Below are positions 1 to 8,571 of a stretch of DNA of 64,000 nt, piece after piece. Source of the DNA: Acinetobacter sp. WCHAc010034 (GTDB lineage: Bacteria; Pseudomonadota; Gammaproteobacteria; Pseudomonadales; Moraxellaceae); contig NZ_CP032279.1 of NCBI RefSeq assembly GCF_001696615.3, forward strand, positions 2,170,001 through 2,234,000, read 5' to 3'. The number at the start of each line of letters is the position of its first letter. The stretch's first letter is position 1. The position numbers and the translations under genes were made by a program. The notes beneath the pieces were generated by a model. It saw only the letters and a program-made list of their open reading frames with translations, had not been told where the DNA came from and made no database searches.

Positions 1-1418
1 AGGCCGGCAAGTTTTTCGGCCCTTATCCCAGCGCCTACAATGCCCGCGATACGCTGGTAATCCTGCAGAAGCTGTTCAATGTGCGCCAGTGCGAAAACAG
101 CTATTTTTCGCAGCGCCAGCGCCCCTGCCTGCAGTATCAGATCAAGCGCTGCTCCGCGCCCTGCGTCGGCCTGATCTCGCCGCAAGACTATCAGCAGGAT
201 GTGAATAACTCGATCCGCTTCCTGCAGGGCGATACTAAAGAACTGAATCAGGAACTGATTGAGAAAATGGAAGCGGCGGCGGAAGCGCTGGAATTTGAAA
301 AGGCGGTGTTTTACCGTGACCGCATGGCGCTGCTGCGCGATGTGCAGGCGCAGCAGGCGATTTACACCGTCAAAGGCGAAGCCGACATCATCGCCATCGC
401 CTATCATGCCGGCGTGACCTGCGTGCAGATCATGCATGTGCGCAGCGGCAAGATGCTGGGCGGCAAGAGCTATTTTCCCGACATACAGGGCGATGATCTG
501 GCGCAGCTGCTGTCAGATTTCATCGCCAATTTCTATTTTCAGGTGGCGGATGAAGTACCGGCGGAATTAATCGTGAATGTTGAGCCGGCCAACCGCAGGG
601 AGCTGGAACAGGCGCTGCAGCAGCATTTTGACAAGAAAATCCAGATCAAGCATAAGGTGCGTGAAACCCGCGCGGAATGGCTGGAGCTGGCGCAGATGAA
701 TGTGCAGCACGCGATTAAAGGCAAGCTGACCAATCATTTTGAGCTGAATGAGCGCTTCCATCAGCTTGAGCAGGTTGCGGGACGTCCAATAGACCGGATT
801 GAATGCTTTGATATTTCCCATACCATGGGCGAGGCGACCGTGGCCTCCTGCGTGGTGTTTGATGCCGGCGGCGCGCGCAAGCGCGATTACCGCCAGTTCT
901 CCATCGATGACATTACGGCGGGCGATGACTACGCCGCCATGCGCCAGGCGCTGACCCGGCGCTATCAGAAGCATATGCTGCCCGACCTGCTGCTGATTGA
1001 CGGCGGCAAAGGCCAGCTGCATATGGCGATGGAAGTGATGAATGATTTAGGGCTGGATGCCTTCATGATCGGGGTGTCGAAAGGTGAAGGGCGCAAGCCG
1101 GGGCTGGAAACCCTGCACTTTACCGATGGCAGCAAAATCCAGCTGCCGGAAGACCACAAGGCGCTGCATCTGATTCAGCAGGTGCGGGATGAGGCGCACC
1201 GCTTTGCCATTACCAAGCACCGCGCCAAGCGCGACAAAAAGCGCGGCTCATCCATTCTGGAAGTGATTCCGGGCTTGGGGCCGAAACGGCGCCGTGACCT
1301 GCTGACGCATTTCGGCGGCATTCAGGGTGTGCTGAAAGCCTCGGAAAATGAGCTGAAGCTGGTGCAGGGGCTGGGGGATGTCATGGCGCGCACGGTCTAT
1401 AAAATCCTGCATGAATAA
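1..1418 (+). CDS. uvrC: UvrABC excinuclease subunit C, 5'-truncated by window edge
   Basis: UvrC makes the dual incisions on either side of a bulky DNA lesion after UvrA/UvrB loading. The reading frame is open from base 3 and gives 471 residues; about 130 N-terminal residues of the usual ~600 lie outside the window. The visible part begins in the GIY-YIG-domain tail (GKFFGPYPS, then [10 protein letters not shown]), then a UVR coiled-coil motif ([20 protein letters not shown]) that contacts UvrB, the RNase H-like endonuclease domain ([22 protein letters not shown]), and C-terminal helix-hairpin-helix repeats ([22 protein letters not shown]). No frameshift is seen. It ends 112 bp before a thioesterase gene on the same strand. 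Identification rests on multiple family motifs. Confidence 0.97.
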   Translation, partial: AGKFFGPYPSAYNARDTLVILQKLFNVRQCENSYFSQRQRPCLQYQIKRCSAPCVGLISPQDYQQDVNNSIRFLQGDTKELNQELIEKMEAAAEALEFEKAVFYRDRMALLRDVQAQQAIYTVKGEADIIAIAYHAGVTCVQIMHVRSGKMLGGKSYFPDIQGDDLAQLLSDFIANFYFQVADEVPAELIVNVEPANRRELEQALQQHFDKKIQIKHKVRETRAEWLELAQMNVQHAIKGKLTNHFELNERFHQLEQVAGRPIDRIECFDISHTMGEATVASCVVFDAGGARKRDYRQFSIDDITAGDDYAAMRQALTRRYQKHMLPDLLLIDGGKGQLHMAMEVMNDLGLDAFMIGVSKGEGRKPGLETLHFTDGSKIQLPEDHKALHLIQQVRDEAHRFAITKHRAKRDKKRGSSILEVIPGLGPKRRRDLLTHFGGIQGVLKASENELKLVQGLGDVMARTVYKILHE

Positions 1419-1530
1419 GCCGGCTGAATAAGCTTTGGCGGAAACGCTCAATGACGCGCGGGTCACTGATCATTCACAGCGCCGCCGAATGCGCCAAAGA
1501 TATGCTTAACGGAATTCAGGAACAATTTGC

Positions 1531-2325
1531 ATGTCATTAGCGGCGCTTTATCAGCGGATTGACCAGTCAGCATGGGTCGATATTCCCGAAGGCTGGCTGC
1601 AGGGGCGCACTATTTACGGCGGCCTGGTCGCCGCCATGCTGATGCATAAGGCCGCGGCGGCGGCTGCCGATGCCGGCAAGCGCCTGCTCAGCGCCAGTGT
1701 CACGTTTGCCGGACCGGTGCAGCTCGGCCAGGCAAAATTGACTGCGGAAGTTCTGCGCCAAGGCAAGTCGGTGACTACGGTGGAAGTCCGCTTATGGCAG
1801 GATGGCGCGGTGCAGAGCATTTTGCTGGCCAGCTTCGGCGCGCCGCGGGAATCATCTATTCAAGTCAGCCATGAGCGCCAAGCGCCGGATTATCCTCCGG
1901 CGGAGCAGCTGCAGCTTGCGCAGCATCATCCTTTGGCGCCGGAGTGCTTTCAGCAGATGCAGATGGCATGGGCGGAAGGGCAGTATCCCTGTACTGCGGC
2001 CGCGCAGCCGGACTTCGGCGGCTGGTTCCGCTTTGACCCTGCGCGGCATGAGAATCGCGCAATGAATACTGCCGACCTGATGGCTGCTTTTGACATGTGG
2101 CCGCCCGGCGTGCTGCCGATGTACCGCGCCATGGCGCCCGCCAGCTCTTTAACTTGGCATTTGACCTGCGTGCATCCGCTGCGGAATAGCCTGCATGACT
2201 GGTTGAAATATAAAGTATTCACCGACCATGCAGCCGGCGGCTATGCCACTGAATATGCGCATTTGTGGGATGCGGATAACCGCCTGATCGCGATTTCGCG
2301 CCAGACAGTTGCGGTGTTTGCCTAG
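1531..2325 (+). CDS. Acyl-CoA thioesterase family protein (TesB-like double hotdog)
   Basis: A 264-residue soluble protein that looks like a TesB-type thioesterase, which hydrolyses acyl-CoA to free acid and CoA. The N-terminal half carries the hotdog pattern (GWLQGRTIYGGLVAAMLMHKA, then SASVTFAGPVQLGQ and a VEVRLWQDG strand); the C-terminal half repeats the fold (WLKYKVFTDHAAGGYATEYAHLWDADNRLIA ending in SRQTVAVF). The central segment (about residues 110-150) is less conserved. The ATG follows an AGGA box by a usable distance. The substrate cannot be read from sequence. It sits between uvrC and pgsA, same strand, with about 110-bp gaps on both sides, so it may have its own promoter. Confidence 0.8.
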   Translation: MSLAALYQRIDQSAWVDIPEGWLQGRTIYGGLVAAMLMHKAAAAAADAGKRLLSASVTFAGPVQLGQAKLTAEVLRQGKSVTTVEVRLWQDGAVQSILLASFGAPRESSIQVSHERQAPDYPPAEQLQLAQHHPLAPECFQQMQMAWAEGQYPCTAAAQPDFGGWFRFDPARHENRAMNTADLMAAFDMWPPGVLPMYRAMAPASSLTWHLTCVHPLRNSLHDWLKYKVFTDHAAGGYATEYAHLWDADNRLIAISRQTVAVFA

Positions 2326-2432
2326 TGACACTGTATGCCGTTTCGTATAAAGTGAGCGCTACTAACGAAGGGTAAATCCTCACTATATTGTGCATTTGCA
2401 TCCTGCATAAAGGGGAAACATTGGCGGTGTCT

Positions 2433-3020
2433 ATGACTGCAGGTCGAATCCTGAATATTCCAAATATTTTAACTTTAGCGCGGATTGCCTTAATTCCGGT
2501 ATTTTTAGGGGTGGCCTATTGGCCGCCTGCTATGGGGGCTGAAAGCCATGCTTCCGGCATGAGCCGGCATATGCTGCTGACCGGAATTTTTGTAGTGGCG
2601 GCCGTAACCGACTGGTTTGACGGCTACTTGGCCCGCACGCTGAATCAGACTTCCGCCTTTGGCCGTTTTCTAGATCCGGTGGCCGACAAGCTGATGGTGG
2701 CGGCGGCGCTGATTGTGCTGGTGCAGTGGCAGCCGAGCATTTCCATGGCCTTCGCCGCGATTGTGATTATCTCGCGTGAAATAACGGTTTCGGCCTTGCG
2801 CGAATGGATGGCGGAACTGGGCGCGCGCACCAGCGTGGCGGTGTCTACGGTCGGTAAATACAAAACCGCCTTTCAGATGATTGCGATTTCGGTGTTCCTG
2901 CTGAACTGGCAGCCTTTAGAAATGCTGGGCTATGCGCTGCTGTATACGGCGGTGATTCTAACGCTGTGGTCAATGTTCATTTATTTAAAGGCGGCCTGGC
3001 CGTATTTAAAGCAGCCTTAA
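2433..3020 (+). CDS. pgsA: CDP-diacylglycerol--glycerol-3-phosphate 3-phosphatidyltransferase
   Basis: Integral inner-membrane enzyme making phosphatidylglycerophosphate, the committed step to phosphatidylglycerol and cardiolipin. The CDP-alcohol phosphotransferase signature D-G-x2-A-R-x8-G-x3-D-x3-D is intact (DGYLAR, then G, LDPVAD). Hydrophobic helices are visible from ILNIPNILTLARIALIPVF to the C-terminal YAVILTLW-type segment. Start is uncertain: ATG at 2433 gives 195 aa beginning MTAGRILNIPN, matching the family, but the clear AGGGG box at 2411-2415 is better spaced for a TTG at 2421, which would add four residues. An ATG at 2388 is also open but lies upstream of the ribosome-binding site. 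A strong terminator follows at once. Confidence 0.93.
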   Translation: MTAGRILNIPNILTLARIALIPVFLGVAYWPPAMGAESHASGMSRHMLLTGIFVVAAVTDWFDGYLARTLNQTSAFGRFLDPVADKLMVAAALIVLVQWQPSISMAFAAIVIISREITVSALREWMAELGARTSVAVSTVGKYKTAFQMIAISVFLLNWQPLEMLGYALLYTAVILTLWSMFIYLKAAWPYLKQP

Positions 3021-3030
3021 GGTTTACTCT

Positions 3031-3059
3031 GAAAAAGCTCCTGAACAGGAGCTTTTTTA
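3031..3059 (+). terminator. Rho-independent terminator of pgsA
   Basis: Perfect stem AAAAAGCTCCTG / CAGGAGCTTTTT with a 2-nt AA core, running into a T tract, 11 bases after the pgsA stop. Confidence 0.88.
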
Positions 3060-3082
3060 TTGCGCGCAGCCTTCAGGCAGGC

Positions 3083-3167
3083 AAAAAAATTCCCAGACTT
3101 TGGGGGAAATCTGGGAAGAAAATTGGGGTTTTATCACTGTTATATGAAGATGCTTCCATCTTCTTGC
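3083..3167 (-). ncRNA. Candidate small RNA (about 85 nt) with own promoter and terminator
   Basis: Read on the minus strand: a TATAAT -10 box (3178-3173) with a weak ATGATT -35 at 17-bp spacing; a predicted start near 3167; a 7-bp stem GAAGATG / CATCTTC with a four-base loop (3163-3146); an A/U-rich linker containing AAAACCCC; then a terminator hairpin TTCCCAGA / TCTGGGAA (3117-3090) with a CCCCC loop and seven Ts. No ORF ends at this terminator, so it looks like the end of a dedicated short transcript. The layout (5' stem, single-stranded linker, U-tailed terminator) resembles Hfq-dependent small RNAs. Inference only: no homologue recognised. Confidence 0.5.
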
Positions 3168-3172
3168 AACTG

Positions 3173-3201
3173 ATTATAGGCAAGGCGGATTTCAGAATCA
3201 T
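3173..3201 (-). promoter_or_regulatory. Candidate promoter of the small RNA
   Basis: Minus-strand TATAAT at 3178-3173 matches the -10 consensus exactly. The hexamer 17 bp upstream (3201-3196, ATGATT) keeps only the TGA core of the -35 consensus. Confidence 0.4.
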
Positions 3202-3485
3202 GTGCGTTCTTGTAGTGTAATGCTGCGTTTTATTGAGAAATGTAGCGCAGGTTTACATTCAGCGGCTTGACTGCAGATAGCGCGCTGAATGCCTGCCGGA
3301 GCGCTATAGCCAATTACCTAAATAGCGATCACACACAAAACCTAATGAACGCATATTTTATGGGAGATGATGTGTGATACAGATTTCAAAACTCAGCTAT
3401 ATGATGGCTAAGTTTTCTTAAATAGCTCCGCGAAAATCGCTTAAGCTTCCTAGGCCATTGAGTAAAATAAACTTTGGATACGCGT

Positions 3486-3580
3486 GTGCGGCAAGGATGC
3501 CGCACCTTGCCCATCATGGCAAGGATGCAGTGTATGGGCAACAAAAGACCTTTGCCCACTTTGGGTCTTTCCAAAGTGGG
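3486..3580. repeat. Four-hairpin intergenic element
   Basis: Four adjacent perfect inverted repeats: GTGCGGC/GCCGCAC (3486-3505), CTTGCC/GGCAAG (3506-3523), GGGCAA/TTGCCC (3536-3557) and CCCACTTTGG/CCAAAGTGGG (3555-3580). A fifth pairing, AAAGACC 3544-3550 with GGTCTTT 3564-3570, excludes the last two. The motif GGCAAGGATGC occurs twice. The 85-codon minus-strand ORF across it is probably a by-product of this symmetry. Confidence 0.6.
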
Positions 3581-3801
3581 GTATTCCTGCGCAAAGCTGT
3601 TTAAATACTTAAAGGAAAAATGAGGCAGTGTAAGCGTTATCATTAATTGCCGAAAAGAGTTAACGTGACTAAAATCTCGTGAAATTATATTTTATAGGCA
3701 ATTATGAATCATACAGACTTTAGAATTTGGCTATATAACAGGGCTTGAATGCTGCATTTTTCCGCCTTGCGTTGGGTGGAGCGGTGTTTCTTTGCGGATA
3801 A

Positions 3802-3829
3802 AAAAGGAGCCTTTTTACAGGCTCCTTTT
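3802..3829 (-). terminator. Second terminator of the argH-yggX operon
   Basis: Stem AAAAGGAGCC / GGCTCCTTTT; on the minus strand it is followed by a T-rich run (TTTTTTAT). It lies about 60 bases after the yggX stop, behind a first hairpin at 3864-3890. Confidence 0.75.
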
Positions 3830-3863
3830 GACATTTGAAGCTGCGCGCTTCGCTTGCCTTGCA

Positions 3864-3890
3864 TAAAAAGAAAGCGGCGCTTTCTTTTTA
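3864..3890 (-). terminator. First terminator, overlapping the yggX stop codon
   Basis: Perfect 12-bp inverted repeat TAAAAAGAAAGC / GCTTTCTTTTTA with a 3-nt loop; the yggX TAA forms the foot of the stem. The distal arm supplies the T tract. Confidence 0.65.
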
Positions 3891-4157
3891 TTCAGGCTTC
3901 AGGCCTTCAGCCTTTTCCAGCGATTCATCATTGCTGAAGAATTTCTCACGCTGCTCTTCCAGAAACTTTTTAGCATCCGCTTCAAACACGTTGAGGCGCT
4001 TTTCATTGATCAGCGTGGTCTGGTGCTTCAGCCATTCCTGCCAAGCCTGCTTGGACACCGTGTCAAAAAGCTCCTGGCCTTTGGCGCCGGGAAACGGCGC
4101 AAAGTCCAGGCCTTCCATTTCTGTCTGATACTTGCGGCAAAAAATCTGTCGGGACAT
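3888..4157 (-). CDS. yggX: YggX-type oxidative damage protection / Fe(II) trafficking protein
   Basis: An 89-residue small cytosolic protein of the YggX family, linked in other bacteria to iron handling and protection of Fe-S clusters from oxidants. The N-terminus [19 protein letters not shown] with its single conserved Cys, the [35 protein letters not shown] core and the length are all typical. It starts 11 bp after the argH stop and is therefore likely co-transcribed with argH. Two terminator hairpins follow it. Confidence 0.93.
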   Translation of the reverse strand: MSRQIFCRKYQTEMEGLDFAPFPGAKGQELFDTVSKQAWQEWLKHQTTLINEKRLNVFEADAKKFLEEQREKFFSNDESLEKAEGLKPE

Positions 4158-4168
4158 ATCAAGGCTCC

Positions 4169-5599
4169 TTAAGCGTAAAGTTTTTCGAGGCGCAGGCGCG
4201 CGCGCTCAATGGCTGCTGCTACTTGCGCCGGCGCGGTGCCGCCGATATGGCTGCGGGCATTAACCGAGGCTTCCAGCGTCAGGGCTTTTTCAAACACATC
4301 GGCTTGAATCAGGCCGGAGAACTGCTGCAGCTGCTCAAGCGTCAGCTCAGACAGGTCCTTGCCTTCCTGGACGCCCAAAGCCACCGCCTTGCCGACAATT
4401 TCATGCGCGTCGCGGAAAGCCACGCCATTTTTCACCAGATAATCCGCCAGATCCGTCGCGGTTGAGAAGCCGCGCAGCGCCGCTTCGCGCATGATTTCAA
4501 CGTTTGGAACCAGAGCCGGAATCATGTCGGCAAAGGCCATCAGCGAGCCGCGCACGGTGTCAATCGCATCGAACAGCGGCTCTTTGTCTTCCTGATTGTC
4601 TTTGTTGTAGGCCAAAGGCTGGCCTTTCATCAGGGTTAGCAGGCTCATCAGGTCGCCGTACACGCGGCCGGTTTTGCCGCGGATCAGCTCAGGCACATCC
4701 GGGTTTTTCTTCTGCGGCATAATGGACGAGCCGGTGCAGAAGCGGTCAGGAATATTGACAAACTTGAATTGCGCCGAAGTCCACAGAATCATTTCTTCCG
4801 ACATGCGCGACAGGTGCATCATGATCAGCGATGCAGCAGCATTGAATTCAATGCCGAAGTCGCGGTCAGATACCGCATCCAGCGAGTTTTCGCAGACCGC
4901 TTCAAAGCCCAAAAGCTCAGCGGTGTATTCGCGCTCAATCGGGTAGGTTGTGCCGGCCAAAGCGGCAGAGCCTAAAGGCAGGCGGTTGACGCGCTTGCGG
5001 CAGTCAATCAGGCGCTCAGAGTCGCGCACCAGCATTTCAAACCACGCCATCAAATGGTGGCCGAAAGTCACCGGCTGCGCTGTCTGCAGGTGGGTGAAGC
5101 CCGGCATGATGGTCTGGGTGTTTTGCGCCGCCAGGCCCAAAATGCCTTTCTGCAGTTTTTGCAGTAATTGCAAAATGGCGTCAATTTCATCGCGCACATA
5201 CAGGCGGATGTCGGTTGCCACCTGATCGTTGCGGCTGCGGCCGGTATGCAGCTTCTTGCCGGTGATGCCGATGCGCTGAGTCAGGCGCGACTCAATGTTC
5301 ATGTGCACATCTTCAAGGTCAATGCGCCATTCAAAATTGCCGGCCTCAATTTCCGCTTTAATGGTGTTCAAGCCGCTGATGATGTCATCGCGTTCCTGCG
5401 CGGTAAGCACGCCCACTTTCGCCAGCATTGTTGCATGCGCGATTGAGCCGGCGATATCCTGCTTATAAAAGCGTTGGTCAAATTGTACAGATGCTGTAAA
5501 TTCAGCAACAAAAGCGTCAGTTGCTTCAGAGAAGCGGCCGCCCCACATGCCTGAAGTCTGGGCTTGTGACGGATTGGAGGAATTAGAAGATGTGGTCAT
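4169..5599 (-). CDS. argH: Argininosuccinate lyase
   Basis: Last step of arginine synthesis: argininosuccinate to arginine plus fumarate, cytosolic homotetramer. The 476-residue length is slightly above average owing to a 16-residue Ser/Gln-rich N-terminal extension before MWGGRFSE. The fumarase/aspartase superfamily signature [12 protein letters not shown] with the catalytic Ser is present, as are [13 protein letters not shown] and [12 protein letters not shown] ([18 protein letters not shown]) substrate-binding motifs. It leads a two-gene operon with yggX and is divergent from the algZ-like gene across 107 bp, as in Pseudomonas. Confidence 0.97.
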   Translation of the reverse strand: MTTSSNSSNPSQAQTSGMWGGRFSEATDAFVAEFTASVQFDQRFYKQDIAGSIAHATMLAKVGVLTAQERDDIISGLNTIKAEIEAGNFEWRIDLEDVHMNIESRLTQRIGITGKKLHTGRSRNDQVATDIRLYVRDEIDAILQLLQKLQKGILGLAAQNTQTIMPGFTHLQTAQPVTFGHHLMAWFEMLVRDSERLIDCRKRVNRLPLGSAALAGTTYPIEREYTAELLGFEAVCENSLDAVSDRDFGIEFNAAASLIMMHLSRMSEEMILWTSAQFKFVNIPDRFCTGSSIMPQKKNPDVPELIRGKTGRVYGDLMSLLTLMKGQPLAYNKDNQEDKEPLFDAIDTVRGSLMAFADMIPALVPNVEIMREAALRGFSTATDLADYLVKNGVAFRDAHEIVGKAVALGVQEGKDLSELTLEQLQQFSGLIQADVFEKALTLEASVNARSHIGGTAPAQVAAAIERARLRLEKLYA

Positions 5600-5706
5600 G
5601 TCGGCTCAATAAGATAAAAAGCGGTAGAACTGAAAAGAGTATAGCAAATTCAAACCCTATTGCCGCAGCGCAAGTTCATCAATCTTTTTTTGCGCAGTGA
5701 GGCTGC

Positions 5707-6744
5707 ATGGGATATTCATATTTTTTCAGCCGGACCGGGCGCTGGCAGCATCTGCTGGAGCTGTTCACCGCCGGCAATATTCTGGCGCTGGTGCTGGCCT
5801 TGGCGCAGGCGCAGGCTTGGCAGCATTTGACTTTCGGCAGCCTGATGCAGCATGTGCTGTTCATTAACTGGGTGCTGCTGTGCTTTGCCGCCATTGCCGA
5901 ATACTGCGAAGCGCGCCTGTCGCCTCTGGGGCTGAAGCTGAGCTTGATCTTAGGCTTCCTGCTGCTGCAGGCGATTGTGCTGTGCACCACCGCTGGCCTG
6001 AATATTCTGATGCATTTCGGGCAGAATTTCAGCCTGAGCGGCTTAAGCGCCGCCGCCGCATTTGACCGCGCCGGCATGAATCTAAGCTATGGCCTGCTGC
6101 TGGGCGCGCTGTGCTTCCGCTATCTGTACCTGCGGGAGCAGTGGGGCCGCAAGCAGCACAGCGAGCTGAATGCGCGGATTCAGGCCATGCAGGCGCGGAT
6201 TCATCCGCATTTCCTGTTCAACAGCCTGAACAGCGTCATCAGCCTGATCAGCATTGACCCGGACAAGGCCGAACAGATGCTGCTGAATCTGTCGCGCCTG
6301 TTCCGCGCCAGCTTTCAGGAGCTGAAGCTGGTCAGCCTGCAGGAAGAAATTGAGCTGAGCCAGCGCTATCTGGACATTGAGCAGCTGCGGCTGGGCGCGC
6401 GCCTGCAGGTGGAATGGAAGCTGCTGAACCCGGAACTGCATCCGCAGGTCAAAATTCCGCTGCTGACTTTACAGCCGCTGGTTGAAAATAGTATTTTTCA
6501 TGGAGTTGAAAAAATCCTCACAAAGAGTACGATAAGCATATTGATTGAAATATTGCAAAATCAAGTCAATATCGTCATTACTAACCCTTATGCACAGGAT
6601 AAGACAGCTTTACGTCAAGGACATGGTATTGCAGTTGAAAATGTCAAGCAGCGCCTGGCGGCTTATTACGGCGCGTCTGCGGCTTTTCAGACATTTGCAG
6701 GAAACGGGATGTTTACTACAGTAGTGCAGTACCGATACAAGTAA
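5707..6744 (+). CDS. algZ: LytS/AlgZ-type membrane sensor histidine kinase
   Basis: A 345-residue sensor kinase. The N-terminal ~145 residues hold four hydrophobic segments (for example LLELFTAGNILALVLALAQA and LILGFLLLQAIVLCTTAGL) and no periplasmic domain. The His_kinase core has the phospho-acceptor in QARIHPHFLFNSLNS (about residue 168) and the ATPase N-box LVENSIFHGVE and G-box GHGIAVENVKQRL. Its LytTR-type partner lies 54 bp downstream. The argH-algZ-algR-hemC order matches Pseudomonas, where this pair controls type IV pili and alginate; the target here is unknown. By eye the DNA becomes clearly AT-richer from about 6481 to the end, unlike the GC-rich first two thirds. Confidence 0.85.
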   Translation: MGYSYFFSRTGRWQHLLELFTAGNILALVLALAQAQAWQHLTFGSLMQHVLFINWVLLCFAAIAEYCEARLSPLGLKLSLILGFLLLQAIVLCTTAGLNILMHFGQNFSLSGLSAAAAFDRAGMNLSYGLLLGALCFRYLYLREQWGRKQHSELNARIQAMQARIHPHFLFNSLNSVISLISIDPDKAEQMLLNLSRLFRASFQELKLVSLQEEIELSQRYLDIEQLRLGARLQVEWKLLNPELHPQVKIPLLTLQPLVENSIFHGVEKILTKSTISILIEILQNQVNIVITNPYAQDKTALRQGHGIAVENVKQRLAAYYGASAAFQTFAGNGMFTTVVQYRYK

Positions 6745-6798
6745 GAACAGCGCAGCTAGCCTATAAAAAAAATGATGCTAGCTGGCGGAGGAGGAGAA

Positions 6799-7539
6799 AT
6801 GGACATCCTGATTTGTGATGATGAGCCTCTTGCATTAGAGCGGTTGTCACGTTTAGTTACGCAGCTGGGGCATCATGTGTCAGGCAGGGCCACGCATGGC
6901 CAGCAGGCGATTGATCTGGCTCAGAGCCTTGAGCCTGATGTGGTGCTGCTGGATATTCAAATGCCGGAAATGGACGGCTTGGCCTGCGCCAGCGCGCTGC
7001 GCCAATTGGAGCCGATGCCGGCCATTGTTTTTTGCACGGCCTATGATCAGCATGCATTGGATGCATTCAAGTCAAACGCAGAAGGATACCTGCTCAAGCC
7101 GGTCATGCAGCAGGAGCTGCAGCAGGTTTTGGATCATCTTATAAAATTAACCCAGGCTCAAATGAGCGGCATAAAACAAAAAGAACTTATGGAAGAACTC
7201 AAAATCAGCCGCCATCAGATTGCGGCTAAAACTTACCGCGGCGTGGAACTGGTGCCGGTTGAAAATGTCTACTATTTTCTGGCGGATCAGAAATATGTCA
7301 CGGTGCGCCACAAAAACGGCAGCGTGCTGATCGATGAAACTTTAAAGGATCTGGAAACGGAGTTCGGCGATCAGTTTATCCGCATTCACCGCAATGCCCT
7401 GGTGGCGGTCAGCTATCTGGACGGGCTGGAAGTGGTCAGCTCGGGCCAGTATCAGGTGCGCTGCCGCGAGCTGGAAGAGCGCCTGGCGGTCAGCCGCCGG
7501 CATTTGCCCAGCCTGCGCGAGCGGATTCAGAAATTGTAA
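6799..7539 (+). CDS. algR: LytTR-family response regulator (AlgR-like)
   Basis: A 246-residue response regulator. The receiver domain shows the acidic pair (ICDDEPLALERL), the phospho-acceptor Asp in VVLLDIQMPEMDG and Lys in YLLKPV. The C-terminal LytTR DNA-binding domain begins near residue 145 (VELVPVENVYYFLADQKYVTV) and contains FIRIHRNALVAVSYLDGLE. ATG at 6799 is preferred over 6772 because a GGAGGAGGAG box lies directly upstream of it. It pairs with the kinase before it and precedes hemC, as in Pseudomonas. Confidence 0.88.
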   Translation: MDILICDDEPLALERLSRLVTQLGHHVSGRATHGQQAIDLAQSLEPDVVLLDIQMPEMDGLACASALRQLEPMPAIVFCTAYDQHALDAFKSNAEGYLLKPVMQQELQQVLDHLIKLTQAQMSGIKQKELMEELKISRHQIAAKTYRGVELVPVENVYYFLADQKYVTVRHKNGSVLIDETLKDLETEFGDQFIRIHRNALVAVSYLDGLEVVSSGQYQVRCRELEERLAVSRRHLPSLRERIQKL

Positions 7540-7585
7540 AGCCGAGGCGCAGGGGAATAACTGCGCCTGTCCCGCTTAAATTCGC

Positions 7586-7613
7586 TTGCATTTTAATATC
7601 AGCAGGATAAGTT
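7586..7613 (+). promoter_or_regulatory. Candidate hemC promoter
   Basis: TTGCAT (7586-7591) and TAAGTT (7608-7613) separated by 16 bp, 36 bases before the hemC ATG. A consensus match by eye, not proven. Confidence 0.4.
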
Positions 7614-7649
7614 TAGAATCATGTTTATTCTTACAGCTGCTTAAAATTT

Positions 7650-8567
7650 ATGAAGACCCTGAAAATTGCAACCCGACAAAGCCCTCTTGCACTTTGGCAG
7701 GCGGAGCATATTAAAGCCCGCCTGGAAGCGCTGCATGCTGATTTAACGGTTGAGTTGGTCACTTTTGTGACGCAGGGCGATAAAATTCTGGATACGCCGC
7801 TGGCGAAAATCGGCGGCAAGGGCCTGTTTGTCAAAGAGCTGGAAGCAGCCCTGCTGGACGGGCGCGCGGATTTAGCCGTGCATTCGATGAAAGACGTGCC
7901 GATGGCCCTGCCTGAAGGCCTTGCGCTGGCGGTGACCTGCGAGCGCGAAGACCCGCTGGATGCCTTTGTATCCAATGCTTACCGCCATTTTGATGAATTG
8001 CCGCAAGGGGCTAAAGTCGGCACCTCCAGCCTGCGCCGCAAATGCCAGATCTTAAAGCAGCGCCCGGATTTGCAGATTATCGATCTGCGCGGCAATGTCG
8101 GGACGCGCCTGTCCAAGCTGGATGCAGGCAATTATGACGCGATTATTCTGGCCAGCGCCGGCTTGAAGCGCTTGGGGCTGGCGGAACGCATCCGCCACGC
8201 CATTCAGCCGGAGCTCAGCCTGCCGGCTGTCGGGCAGGGCGCTTTGGGGCTGGAATGCCGCGCCGGCGATCAGGCGGTGCTGGAGCTGATTCTGCCTTTA
8301 ATGCATGCCGAAACTGACAGCTGCGTCCGCGCAGAGCGCGCCTTCAATGCCTATCTGGAAGGCGGCTGCCAGGTGCCGATTGCCGGCTATGCCACCTTGC
8401 AGGATGGCCGGATGCATCTGGAGGGCCGCGTCGGCAGCGCCGATGGCGCAACCCTATTGAAAGCCGTGCAAAGCGGCGCAGCTGCCGATGCCGAGCAGCT
8501 GGGCGTAGCCTTGGCCAAAGACTTGCTGGCGCAGGGCGCCGGCGAAATTCTGCAGGCGCTGTATTAA
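7650..8567 (+). CDS. hemC: Hydroxymethylbilane synthase (porphobilinogen deaminase)
   Basis: Joins four porphobilinogen units into hydroxymethylbilane in haem/tetrapyrrole synthesis. The 305 residues match the family length. Visible are the N-terminal [17 protein letters not shown], the [11 protein letters not shown] and HSMKDVP active-site motifs, and the dipyrromethane cofactor cysteine in [11 protein letters not shown]. It begins the hemC-hemD-hemX-hemY run, with only 4 bases to hemD, so the four genes are very probably one operon. Confidence 0.97.
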   Translation: MKTLKIATRQSPLALWQAEHIKARLEALHADLTVELVTFVTQGDKILDTPLAKIGGKGLFVKELEAALLDGRADLAVHSMKDVPMALPEGLALAVTCEREDPLDAFVSNAYRHFDELPQGAKVGTSSLRRKCQILKQRPDLQIIDLRGNVGTRLSKLDAGNYDAIILASAGLKRLGLAERIRHAIQPELSLPAVGQGALGLECRAGDQAVLELILPLMHAETDSCVRAERAFNAYLEGGCQVPIAGYATLQDGRMHLEGRVGSADGATLLKAVQSGAAADAEQLGVALAKDLLAQGAGEILQALY

Positions 8568-8571
8568 TGCC

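Larger units (their letters stand above)
3060..3801. other. Structured non-coding region between pgsA and yggX
   Basis: About 740 bases with no convincing protein gene. It contains, in order: a minus-strand terminator and putative small RNA (3083-3178); inverted repeats ATAGCGC 3277-3283 / GCGCTAT 3301-3307 and ATCACACA 3328-3335 / TGTGTGAT 3371-3378; a chain of GC-rich hairpins (3486-3580); and TAATTGCC 3644-3651 / GGCAATTA 3697-3704. The density of dyads is well above that of other gaps here. Confidence 0.6.
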
